DNA of 13,375 nucleotides, taken from the NCBI GenBank assembly GCA_900755085.1, contig CAAEFF010000080.1, positions 1 through 13,375 on the forward strand. The letters are read 5' to 3'. Positions within the stretch are counted from its first letter, which is position 1. Each line of letters opens with the position of its first letter. The position numbers were made by a program, and so were the translations under genes. The DNA is from an uncultured Streptococcus sp. GTDB taxonomy: Bacteria > Bacillota > Bacilli > Lactobacillales > Streptococcaceae. Below, one piece after another: positions 7,281-13,375 of the stretch. The notes beneath the pieces are model-generated. The model saw nothing but the letters and a program-made list of their open reading frames with translations. It did no database searches and was not told the origin of the DNA.

Positions 7281-7967
7281 CTATGCGAGTGTCAGGCGTT
7301 TTTCTAAGAGATTGAATCCCCACTGAATCAGGCCACAAATGACAATATAAAGAATAAAAATCACGAGATAGGATTCAAAATATTGATAGCCATAGGAGGC
7401 TTCGACCTTGGCAATGGCGGTGATATCCTTGATGGTCATGACAAAGACAAGAGAGGTTCCTTTGACCAAGTTGATGACCAGGTTACACAGATTGGGCAGG
7501 GCTGCACGCAAGGCTTGTGGAAAAACAATGCGGATATAGGCTTGGCGGTTGGTCAAACCGATGGCTTGCGCTGCTTCTAGCTGGCCCTTATCCACCGTCA
7601 GAATGGCTGACCGGAGAATTTCAGCCAGACTTCCTGTTGTCATCAAGCTAAAGATGATAAAGGCATAGTAAATGGGATTGATCTCAAAGACATTAAAGTG
7701 GCTACCAATGCTCTTAAAAAAGCTATTTAAAAGACTAGGAAAGAGACTGTAAAAGAAGAGAATCAAGAGAATCGGAGGTGTCGCGCGAATAAAGGCTAAG
7801 TAAACCACTGAGAAACTGCGAACCCCTTTGACCTTATAGATCTGGCCGAGTGCCAAAAAGAGGGCTGGAAAAAAACTCAAGAGGATGGATACGACCATGA
7901 TCAGAAGGGTCACTGGAACACCACCCAAGGTGGCTAGAAATGTTTTACTAATAAAATTAAAATCCAT
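7281..7967 (-). CDS. Amino-acid ABC transporter permease (second subunit)
   Basis: The 228-residue HAAT-family permease has about five hydrophobic helices. The ATPase-coupling EAA loop reads [20 protein letters not shown] followed by [10 protein letters not shown], close to the family consensus EAA-x3-G-x9-I-x-LP. The segment [18 protein letters not shown] at the N-terminal third is the usual RGTP-like region. It starts 3 bp after the stop of the other permease, so the two are translationally coupled and presumably form a heterodimeric channel as in TcyL/TcyM. The ribosome site AAAGG lies within the end of the preceding gene. Family is secure; substrate is inferred from context. Confidence 0.92.
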   Translation of the reverse strand: MDFNFISKTFLATLGGVPVTLLIMVVSILLSFFPALFLALGQIYKVKGVRSFSVVYLAFIRATPPILLILFFYSLFPSLLNSFFKSIGSHFNVFEINPIYYAFIIFSLMTTGSLAEILRSAILTVDKGQLEAAQAIGLTNRQAYIRIVFPQALRAALPNLCNLVINLVKGTSLVFVMTIKDITAIAKVEASYGYQYFESYLVIFILYIVICGLIQWGFNLLEKRLTLA

Positions 7968-7970
7968 AAG

Positions 7971-8663
7971 CTACCTTTCTGTTACACTGAGTCGTTTCTC
8001 AAGGAGTTGAGCGGAGAAGGAGATTACAAGGGCAATTCCCCAGTAAATCACCGCTACAGCTGTATAGGTCTCGAGGGAATAGTTCCCAAGATTGCGGCTG
8101 ATCAAGTTATTTCCTGCTCCCATGATATCAATAAAGCCAATGGTATAAGCCAAAGCGGCATCGCGCATAAGGTTCAAGATGGCCGTCGTCATATTGGGAA
8201 GAGCTACACGAAAGGCTTGGGGAAGGACAATCCGCCAAATGGTTTGAGCTGGCGTCAAGCCAATACTCAAGCCTGCTTCCATCTGTCCTTTTGGAATGGC
8301 CAAATAAGCGGCCTTGAAGACCTCAGAGATCATAGCAGCAAAGAGAAGAAACATGGCCACAAGGACAAAGACAAACTTGGACCAGTGATCAATGTCAATG
8401 CCCAACCACCAGTTCAAGAACTGGGGCAGCCCATAAAAGACCAAAAAGAGTAAGACAATCGGAGGGGTACAACGCAAGGTAAAGACATAGCCTTTAGCAA
8501 GGCCTGCTCCAACCTTATCTTCTGATACCTGTGCCCAGGTCAAAACCAAGCCAAAAGCAGAACCAAGAACCGTCGTTAACACCATCAAAGCTAGGGTCGC
8601 TGGCAAGGCTTGGACCAAGGTTGGAAGAAATGACCAGACCTTGGAAATGTCGTATGAGACCAT
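7971..8663 (-). CDS. Amino-acid ABC transporter permease (first subunit)
   Basis: This 230-residue HAAT-family permease is a distant paralogue of its neighbour. It has hydrophobic helices and the EAA loop EAGLSIGLTPAQTIWRIVLP followed by QAFRVALPNM. The segment LRCTPPIVLLFLVFYGLP corresponds to the conserved region after the first helices. It lies 66 bp downstream of the binding-protein gene, with a hairpin in that gap, and AAAGGAAA serves as ribosome site. With the other permease and the ATPase it would form the membrane part of the importer. Confidence 0.92.
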   Translation of the reverse strand: MVSYDISKVWSFLPTLVQALPATLALMVLTTVLGSAFGLVLTWAQVSEDKVGAGLAKGYVFTLRCTPPIVLLFLVFYGLPQFLNWWLGIDIDHWSKFVFVLVAMFLLFAAMISEVFKAAYLAIPKGQMEAGLSIGLTPAQTIWRIVLPQAFRVALPNMTTAILNLMRDAALAYTIGFIDIMGAGNNLISRNLGNYSLETYTAVAVIYWGIALVISFSAQLLEKRLSVTER

Positions 8664-8697
8664 CTTTCTTTTCCTTTCTTTATCCGGATAGAAATAA

Positions 8698-8726
8698 GGA
8701 AGCTGGGGCTATGCGCACCCAGTTCC
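8698..8726 (-). promoter_or_regulatory. Hairpin between binding-protein and permease genes
   Basis: On the minus strand GGAACTGGG pairs with CCCAGCTTCC (one bulged base) around a loop of about 10 nt, immediately after the binding-protein stop codon, followed by TTATTTC. Such intercistronic hairpins commonly reduce readthrough or protect the upstream mRNA, so that binding protein exceeds permease. A 10-bp palindrome TATCCGGATA (8681-8690) follows. Confidence 0.55.
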
Positions 8727-8729
8727 ATC

Positions 8730-9608
8730 TTACTTCTCTTTATCTACATAACTGAAGACATCTTCACCGAAATATTTTTTGGACAATTTAGCAAGTGTCC
8801 CATCTTTTTCTAATTCTTTGATAGCCTTGCTGTATTCTTCCGCAAATTTTTCGTTTTTCTTATCCTTATGAATCAATGGGTAAGTTGGAATTCCTTTGTA
8901 GGCAAACCAGCTGAGTTTGTCCGCATATTGGTGGTAGGAACCTTCTTTATCTGTGACAGCTTTTTCAAAGGAAAGTTTGATGTCAAAGAAGGCATCATAA
9001 CGACCTTCCAGAACCCAAGCATAGGCATCTGCCACTTTGAACGATTCGGCAGCTGTTAATTCGATTTGTTGGTCCTTATGCTTTTCGTTGTATTCTTTGA
9101 TGACATTCCATTGCGCATTTTGTGGGGAGATCGGAACCAATTTCCCTTTTTCTTTGGCAAAGTCATCGATGCTCTTGTATTTCTTGGCATCTTCTTTTCT
9201 CACAGTAAATCCAATAATACTAGCTCCGATTGCCTCTTTTGGAATGATAAATTTCTTGGCACGTTCTTCGGTATACCAAGCTCCCTTGGTTCCGATATCG
9301 TATTTACCAGATTCTAGGCCGATCAAGAGATCGTCATCACTCGTTCCAGTGTACTCAAACTTGTAGTCTGGCAGTTTTTCATCAATGGCTTTCAAAACAG
9401 CTACTTCATAACCATCTGATTGCCCTTTTTCATCGACAAAATCGTAAGGCACATAGTTTTGAGTGTGGGCTACTTTCAAGGTGGTTACCTTGTTCGATCC
9501 TGTTGAGCCTTTACTGTCGTTTGCATGGTTCAAGCTACGTCCAAGAATGGTTGCACCTGCAATGGCAAGAATGGCCACTCCACCGATAATCCATGTTTTT
9601 TTACTCAT
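8730..9608 (-). CDS. Amino-acid ABC transporter substrate-binding protein, membrane-anchored
   Basis: The 292-residue protein has the family 3 solute-binding fold: TTLKVAHTQNYVPYDFVDEK, then GQSDGYEVAVLKAI, then DDDLLIGLESGKYDIGTKGAWYTEERAKKF, and the late YSKAIKELEKDGTLAKLSKKYFG. Overall it resembles TcyJ/TcyK/YtmK-type cystine-binding proteins. The N-terminus has two lysines and a hydrophobic helix (about 6-23). It has no cysteine, and none occurs anywhere in the protein, so the usual lipobox anchor is missing. It may instead stay tethered by the uncleaved helix or be released. GAGGGAG (about 9616-9622) precedes the ATG. It begins 27 bp after the upstream UroD-like gene, indicating one operon. 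Confidence 0.9.
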   Translation of the reverse strand: MSKKTWIIGGVAILAIAGATILGRSLNHANDSKGSTGSNKVTTLKVAHTQNYVPYDFVDEKGQSDGYEVAVLKAIDEKLPDYKFEYTGTSDDDLLIGLESGKYDIGTKGAWYTEERAKKFIIPKEAIGASIIGFTVRKEDAKKYKSIDDFAKEKGKLVPISPQNAQWNVIKEYNEKHKDQQIELTAAESFKVADAYAWVLEGRYDAFFDIKLSFEKAVTDKEGSYHQYADKLSWFAYKGIPTYPLIHKDKKNEKFAEEYSKAIKELEKDGTLAKLSKKYFGEDVFSYVDKEK

Positions 9609-9635
9609 ATGTTGTTCTCCCTCTTTCTATTTTCC

Positions 9636-10637
9636 TTATTCTGCTGCAGCTTCACGAACCCATTCGATTCGTTCTTCATCAATGTCACTTGGAATGGTAC
9701 AATCGGCACCGATCACCAAGCCTGTGGTTCCAGTTTCTGCGATGATGCGTTTGGTTTCTGCTTGAATCGCAGCCTTGTCTCCTTTGTAGAGAAGGCCATT
9801 TTTGCCATTTTCAAAGCCACCTAGGACGGTACGACCACCGAAGATTTCACGTCCTTCTGCCAAGCTGATGCCTTCTGGTCCGACTGCCCAGTTAAAGACT
9901 TGGGCTGGGTAGTCTGTGAAGAGGTGGATATCATTGCGAGCTCCTTCGTAGCCACAGATATGAAGGATATTGACACCACCGGCTTCATTAGCTGCTTCTA
10001 AGACATGGAGTTCACTTGGCGCAATGACTTGCTTGTACACTTCTTGGCTCACACGCGCATCTTGAATGCTTTGAACACTGAGGTAGATCCCGTCTGCTCC
10101 TGCTTCTTTAATAATCCGTTGGCTCAGGCTGGCAATATCTTGGCCAATGGTGTCCAATACTTTTTTAAGAGTTGCTGCATCTTGATCGATAAAGTTTGCG
10201 ATCAAGTCATCTCCTCCTGAAACTTCTCCGACCAACCATTTGAAGTAGGTCACCGGAGCAAAAATATTGTAAATGGCGACAATATCCTCTTCAAAATCGG
10301 CACGGATTTTTTTGACCAATTCGACCTGCTCTGTGATCCATGGATGATCCGCTCCGAGGGGTTCAATCCCTGCCAAGTCTGAGATAGTTTCTAGGCCTTT
10401 GTGGATGGCCGGATTTGGATAAGCAAAGTAGCCATCACTCATAAGTTTAACAAAGTCTGGTTGGACCTTGTGAAGGAAGTTTTGATGGCCATTGAGGTTT
10501 TTTTCAATAATTTCCGGATTGGAAAATCCTTTTAACCATTCTTCTTCTGTTGTAAAATGATGCCAAAATCCAACTGGCACACGATCAACTGCTTCTCCTT
10601 TAAAAGCTCTTAATACTAATTCTCTTTTTGTAGACAT
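9636..10637 (-). CDS. UroD/MtaA-fold protein, probable zinc methyltransferase (paralogue 1)
   Basis: This 333-residue protein belongs to the uroporphyrinogen decarboxylase (UROD) superfamily, which also holds corrinoid methyltransferases MtaA/MtbA/CmuA. It carries His226-x-Cys228 (LHICGYEG) and Cys313 (GADCTIP), the H-x-C...C pattern that binds zinc in the methyltransferases and activates a thiol. The decarboxylase N-terminal arginine motif (RQAGR) is absent; the equivalent region reads PVGFWHHFTTEEE. Streptococci generally make no haem, so decarboxylase activity is unlikely. It starts 98 bp after the small peptide gene, has GAGGT as ribosome site, and runs straight into the ABC transporter genes. 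A methyl transfer to or from a sulfur compound taken up by the transporter is inferred. Confidence 0.85.
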   Translation of the reverse strand: MSTKRELVLRAFKGEAVDRVPVGFWHHFTTEEEWLKGFSNPEIIEKNLNGHQNFLHKVQPDFVKLMSDGYFAYPNPAIHKGLETISDLAGIEPLGADHPWITEQVELVKKIRADFEEDIVAIYNIFAPVTYFKWLVGEVSGGDDLIANFIDQDAATLKKVLDTIGQDIASLSQRIIKEAGADGIYLSVQSIQDARVSQEVYKQVIAPSELHVLEAANEAGGVNILHICGYEGARNDIHLFTDYPAQVFNWAVGPEGISLAEGREIFGGRTVLGGFENGKNGLLYKGDKAAIQAETKRIIAETGTTGLVIGADCTIPSDIDEERIEWVREAAAE

Positions 10638-10693
10638 CTTCTTACCTCGTTCTCTTTTTTCTTGCTTGTTATCTTAACACGTCAATCATGCTT

Positions 10694-10718
10694 TGACTAA
10701 TATATATTTTTTATCAAG
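10694..10718 (-). promoter_or_regulatory. CYS-box-like operator upstream of UroD-like paralogue 1
   Basis: On the minus strand this 25-mer begins CTTGATA and ends ATATATTAGTCA. It matches the element at 12052-12076 at 21 of 25 positions. It contains TGATA (10712-10716), nine bases, then TATTA (10698-10702), close to the TGATA-N9-TATCA core that I recall for the streptococcal LysR-type regulator CmbR. Located about 57 bp upstream of the start codon, it suggests an internal promoter in addition to readthrough. Confidence 0.55.
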
Positions 10719-10735
10719 CTCTTCATCTTTTTTTA

Positions 10736-10936
10736 TCACTGGCCATCAAGTAGGAGAATGCCTGCCACATCAGACGGGCGAATAAGGGAGAGGCTATGGG
10801 CTGGGATTTTCTCCAGTCTTGCCATATCTGGATCTTTTTTCGCCTTGACCTGAGTACTTGCTGCAGTAGATTTTGCAAGCCCTAAGACTAAAAACAAGAC
10901 TGTCATCACGATACACCACACATGAATCTTTTTCAT
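10736..10936 (-). CDS. Small exported or membrane-anchored protein, 66 aa, unknown
   Basis: I do not recognise a family. The ATG at 10934-10936 has AAAGGAGA about six bases upstream and is preferred over an in-frame start further up that would overlap the preceding gene and hide the RBS. The protein begins MKKIHVWCIVMTVLFLVLGL and then AKSTAAS, a textbook signal peptide with a possible cleavage after the AKSTAA segment. The remaining 40 residues are charged, then end in a hydrophobic AGILLLDGQ. It starts 17 bp after the stop of UroD-like paralogue 2, so the two are likely cotranscribed. Possible roles are a secreted peptide, a small accessory to the transporter, or a decaying gene. No homology-based function can be given. 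Confidence 0.6.
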   Translation of the reverse strand: MKKIHVWCIVMTVLFLVLGLAKSTAASTQVKAKKDPDMARLEKIPAHSLSLIRPSDVAGILLLDGQ

Positions 10937-10953
10937 CTCCCTCTCCTTTCTTC

Positions 10954-11955
10954 TTACAAGACGGCTGCCTGGCGTACCCAATCTAAGCGTTCCAATTGGA
11001 AATCGTCTGGCACCGTGCAGTCTGCTCCAAGGATCAAACCGCGACTACCGGCTTCTGCCACCAAGCGACGCGTTTCTTGCTCGATTGCTGCTCGTTCCCC
11101 TTGGTAGAGCAAGCCGTTCTTGCCATTGACAAAGCCACCCAAAACGGCACGATCTCCGAAAAGTTTGCGACCTTCTGCTAGGCTCAGGCCTTCATGATGG
11201 GTTGCCCAGTTAATGACTTGGGCTGGATAATCCTTGAAGAGGTCCACTTCATTGCTGGCTCCTTCAAAACCACAGATATGAAGGATATTAATGCCACCTG
11301 CCTCATTAGCCGCCTCTAGGACAGCGATGTTGCTCGGTTTAATGAACTTGCGGTATTCTTCCTCTGTCACGCGCTCATCTTGGACCTGCTGGGTGGAGAA
11401 GTAAATCCCTTCCACACCTGCTTCTTGGATCAAACGACGACTAAGAATGGCAATATCTCCTGCGATCACATCAAGGACATGGGCCAAGGTTTCTGGATCT
11501 TCCTTGAGAAAGTCTGCAATCACTTGATCCCCACGGGATTGATCCGTTCGAAACCAGCGTTTCAAATAAGAAATAGGCGAGAAGATATTGTAGAAAGAAG
11601 CAATCTCCTCATGAAAATGGGAACGAATCTCCTTGACGACTTCAATCTGTTTTTCAATCCAAGGATGATGCTCTCCAATCGGTTGAATGTTCTTCAATTC
11701 TTGGATCGATTGGATCTCTCTCGAATAAAGAGCACTCGGATAACGGAAAAATCCATCGCTCATGATCTTAACAAAATCAGGGGATATTTTTTCAACATAC
11801 TCTTGGTGTCCTTTGATACTCTTTTCAACTACGGCCGGATTGTCTAGACCCAACTCTTTTTCTTCTTGGGTCACATAATGGATCCAAAATCCTACAGGGA
11901 TTCGCTCAACTGCTTCACCCCGAATGGCAGAAAGAACCAATTCTTTTTTACTCAT
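10954..11955 (-). CDS. UroD/MtaA-fold protein, probable zinc methyltransferase (paralogue 2)
   Basis: This 333-residue protein is a close paralogue of the product of 9636-10637: same length and about 65% identical over the last 113 residues (73 matches counted). It keeps the zinc pattern at identical positions: His226-x-Cys228 (LHICGFEG) and Cys313 (GADCTVP). It also shares PVGFW near the start, FVKIMSDG, PWIEKQIE and HEGLSLAEGRKLFG. Like its partner it lacks the decarboxylase arginine motif. It is first in the operon. AAGGAGG (11966-11972) lies 10 bases before the ATG, and a CYS-box-like element lies about 97 bp upstream. Two diverged copies with intact zinc ligands suggest distinct substrates or a heterodimer. 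A cobalamin-binding partner is not encoded nearby. Confidence 0.85.
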   Translation of the reverse strand: MSKKELVLSAIRGEAVERIPVGFWIHYVTQEEKELGLDNPAVVEKSIKGHQEYVEKISPDFVKIMSDGFFRYPSALYSREIQSIQELKNIQPIGEHHPWIEKQIEVVKEIRSHFHEEIASFYNIFSPISYLKRWFRTDQSRGDQVIADFLKEDPETLAHVLDVIAGDIAILSRRLIQEAGVEGIYFSTQQVQDERVTEEEYRKFIKPSNIAVLEAANEAGGINILHICGFEGASNEVDLFKDYPAQVINWATHHEGLSLAEGRKLFGDRAVLGGFVNGKNGLLYQGERAAIEQETRRLVAEAGSRGLILGADCTVPDDFQLERLDWVRQAAVL

Positions 11956-12051
11956 GCTGTGTCAACCTCCTTCAACTCTTGGCTAGTAGATCCTTTGTTC
12001 TACGCTACCACTTCTGAAATTTGTAACCATGATATCACCTGGAAAGGTTGC

Positions 12052-12076
12052 TGACTAATATATTTTCCCTATCAAG
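12052..12076 (-). promoter_or_regulatory. CYS-box-like operator upstream of the UroD-like operon
   Basis: Minus strand: CTTGATA, then GGGAAA, then ATATATTAGTCA. TGATA (12070-12074) and TATTA (12056-12060) are nine bases apart, as in the second copy at 10694-10718. I see no near-consensus sigma-A promoter between it and the ATG, which fits a LysR-activated promoter with weak boxes. Confidence 0.55.
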
Positions 12077-12107
12077 TCCTTAAATTTTCTTTATTGAAGC
12101 GAGTAGC

Positions 12108-12144
12108 AAAAACGCGCAAGTCCTTGCGAATAAAGACTTGCGCG
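12108..12144 (-). terminator. Intrinsic terminator with no obvious gene
   Basis: A perfect 10-bp stem CGCGCAAGTC/GACTTGCGCG (12113-12122/12135-12144) with a 12-nt loop is followed on the minus strand by TTTTT. It would stop leftward transcription just upstream of the UroD-like operon. No minus-strand gene lies to its right in the window, so it may end a small RNA or stop readthrough or antisense transcription from the lppC side. Confidence 0.8.
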
Positions 12145-12184
12145 AATTCTTATCCATTTTTTGATAATAGAAGAAAAAGACAGC

Positions 12185-12212
12185 TTTGATGTTTTCTTGA
12201 TCCGGTTATAAT
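12185..12212 (+). promoter_or_regulatory. Possible distal promoter of lppC
   Basis: A perfect TATAAT (12207-12212) is preceded at 16 bp by TTTGAT (12185-12190). Transcription from here would give a leader of about 180 nt before lppC, containing only a weak hairpin (TCCTC/GAGGA, about 12301-12316). No riboswitch is recognised in the stretch 12213-12336. Confidence 0.45.
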
Positions 12213-12336
12213 ATAAAACTATACCCCTTCTTTTGGGATAAATAAATAGGTGTTTTGGCACAACGAATCCTTTTAGATCAACACATTTTGGTTCTCACGT
12301 CTCCTCATTATCGAGGAAACTGTCTCTGTCTCTTTC

Positions 12337-12388
12337 TTGTCATGCAAGATTGAAAGGAGTATAATTTCTATAGAATAATTTTAAGGAG
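12337..12388 (+). promoter_or_regulatory. Proximal promoter and RBS of lppC
   Basis: TTGTCA (12337-12342), a 17-bp spacer and a perfect TATAAT (12360-12365) make a strong promoter. AAGGAG (12383-12388) lies 10 bases before the ATG at 12399. Confidence 0.8.
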
Positions 12389-12398
12389 TGTACGGTTT

Positions 12399-13256
12399 AT
12401 GAAAACAACAAAAACCACTTTTACCATCATTTCTGCTCTTGCTTCTGTCATTTTATTGACCAGTTGTGGAAGCAACACAACAAAAACAAAAGAAGCGAGC
12501 TCAACGAGCTCTAAAAATCAGGTCACATTGACCTATGACCAACAGCGCTCACAAGAAAATACCATGTCTGTCCTTTGGTACCAAAAGGCTGCTGAAACAA
12601 AGGCCTTGTATTTGCAAGGATACAATGTCGCTACGGACCGTTTGAAGGAAATCCTAAAAACGCCTTCTGATAAGCCTTACTCGATCGTTTTAGACTTGGA
12701 CGAAACTGTCTTAGATAATAGCCCTTACCAAGTTCAAAACGTCAAAGATGGCACGGCCTTCAATCCTAAAGATTGGGATGTTTGGGTGAAAAAAGCAGCC
12801 GCAAAAGCGGTACCAGGTGCTAAAGATTTTCTTCAATATGCTGATCAAAATGGGGTTCAAATCTACTACATTTCTGACCGTACCACCTCTCAAGTAGATG
12901 ATACCATCAAGAACCTTGAAAAAGAAGGCATTCCGGTTCAAGGACGTGACCACCTCATGTTCTTAGAAGAAGGTGTCAAATCAAAAGAAGGTCGTCGCCA
13001 AGCTGTGCAAGAAAAGACCAATCTTGTCTTACTCTTTGGGGACAACCTAGTGGACTTTGCAGACTTCTCTAAGACCTCTGAAGCTGATCGCGACAAGAAA
13101 TTAGAAGAATTGCAAAAAGAATTTGGTGAAAAATTCATCATCTTCCCAAATCCAATGTACGGATCATGGGAATCTGCTGTTTACCAAGGTAAAAAACTAG
13201 ATGCCAAGGGACAAACAGAAGAACGCCTCAAAGCCTTGCAAGGTTTTGATAAATAA
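12399..13256 (+). CDS. lppC: Lipoprotein acid phosphatase / 5'-nucleotidase, e(P4) family
   Basis: This 285-residue surface lipoprotein is a class C acid phosphatase of the HAD superfamily, related to Haemophilus e(P4) and streptococcal LppC. It removes phosphate from nucleoside monophosphates and similar esters outside the membrane. A signal peptide ends in the lipobox LLTSC with Cys23 as lipidation site. A Ser/Thr/Lys-rich linker follows. HAD motif I is DLDETVLDN (99-107; nucleophile Asp99, acid/base Asp101), motif II is YYISDRT (Ser159), and motif IV is FGDNLVDF (213-220; Asp215, Asp219). Lysines near 195-200 can supply motif III. Length is normal for the family. It is monocistronic, with its own promoter, and is followed seven bases later by repeat copy 2. 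The bond specificity is inferred from family. Confidence 0.94.
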   Translation: MKTTKTTFTIISALASVILLTSCGSNTTKTKEASSTSSKNQVTLTYDQQRSQENTMSVLWYQKAAETKALYLQGYNVATDRLKEILKTPSDKPYSIVLDLDETVLDNSPYQVQNVKDGTAFNPKDWDVWVKKAAAKAVPGAKDFLQYADQNGVQIYYISDRTTSQVDDTIKNLEKEGIPVQGRDHLMFLEEGVKSKEGRRQAVQEKTNLVLLFGDNLVDFADFSKTSEADRDKKLEELQKEFGEKFIIFPNPMYGSWESAVYQGKKLDAKGQTEERLKALQGFDK

Positions 13257-13262
13257 GGCAAA

Positions 13263-13375
13263 TGAGAGTGGGACAGAAATCGGTCATTCGTTAGAATTCG
13301 ATTTCGTCGTCCCACCTCCGCACAGTTGAGTAGGGCTGTAAAAGCTGATGGAATCAGCGTAGTAGAGCCCACTCA
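13263..13375. repeat. Dispersed hairpin-rich intergenic repeat, copy 2 (cut by window edge)
   Basis: This matches 6315-6427 in the same orientation with two differences in 113 bp. One (13351, G for A) falls in the loop of the GCTGAT/ATCAGC hairpin. The other (13366, A for G) turns a G-T wobble into an A-T pair in the GGGCT/AGCCC stem. It begins seven bases after the lppC stop, so on this side it may also serve as a 3' end structure. The rest lies beyond the window. Confidence 0.9.

Noticed and set aside
10937..10981. Longer N-terminus for the small exported protein
   Set aside because: It would overlap the preceding gene and place charged residues before the signal peptide; the start at 10936 has its own RBS.
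11380..11847. Long plus-strand open frame opposite UroD-like paralogue 2
   Set aside because: It is antisense to a well-supported gene, has no RBS, and its protein looks like a low-complexity shadow. Similar frames at 5157-5588, 8007-8453 and 577-975 were rejected for the same reasons.
9636..11955. True uroporphyrinogen decarboxylases (hemE)
   Set aside because: The N-terminal arginine motif is missing, a thiol-methyltransferase zinc pattern is present, there are two copies, and no haem genes are nearby.
12213..12336. Riboswitch or T-box in the lppC leader
   Set aside because: No conserved aptamer or T-box sequence is recognisable, only a 5-bp hairpin, and a strong promoter downstream makes the leader optional.

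Overview
The window looks like chromosomal DNA of a viridans-group Streptococcus (S. parasanguinis/S. sanguinis/S. mitis type). This rests on moderate G+C, strong AAGGAG-type ribosome binding sites, streptococcal transporter and peptidase families, CodY-like palindromes and a dispersed hairpin-rich intergenic repeat. The species is inferred. I see no phage, IS element, CRISPR array, tRNA or rRNA.

Layout. The left edge (1-36) probably holds the last codons of an upstream plus-strand gene. A 105-residue orphan protein (131-448) follows, then a shared hairpin terminator and a convergent MscS-type mechanosensitive channel (520-1368, minus). The Na+/serine-threonine symporter SstT (1507-2724, plus) is divergent from the channel. 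A gene-free stretch (2725-3167) is packed with inverted repeats and closes with a plus-strand intrinsic terminator. It may be a structured RNA or a dispersed repeat.

On the minus strand, 3168-4499 encodes an AGCS-family sodium:alanine/glycine symporter. Its leader carries a glycine riboswitch and terminator, behind a near-consensus promoter flanked by CodY-like palindromes. A C69-family dipeptidase (4824-6242, minus) lies upstream. Together these suggest small-peptide and amino-acid scavenging.

The most unusual part is a minus-strand gene series from 11955 to 6497. In transcription order it is: a UroD/MtaA-fold protein, a 66-residue exported peptide, a second UroD/MtaA-fold paralogue, a periplasmic-type amino-acid binding protein with no lipobox cysteine, two permeases and an ATPase resembling the cystine importer family TcyJKLMN. 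Both UroD-like proteins have the His-x-Cys...Cys zinc-site pattern of methyltransferases and not the decarboxylase N-terminus. A nearly identical 25-bp motif precedes both; it resembles the streptococcal CmbR cysteine-regulon box. I infer an uptake-plus-methyl-transfer system for a sulfur compound; this is not shown by the sequence alone.

The right end holds an orphan minus-strand terminator, then the lipoprotein acid phosphatase/5'-nucleotidase gene lppC (12399-13256, plus). The second copy of the repeat seen at 6315-6427 runs off the edge.
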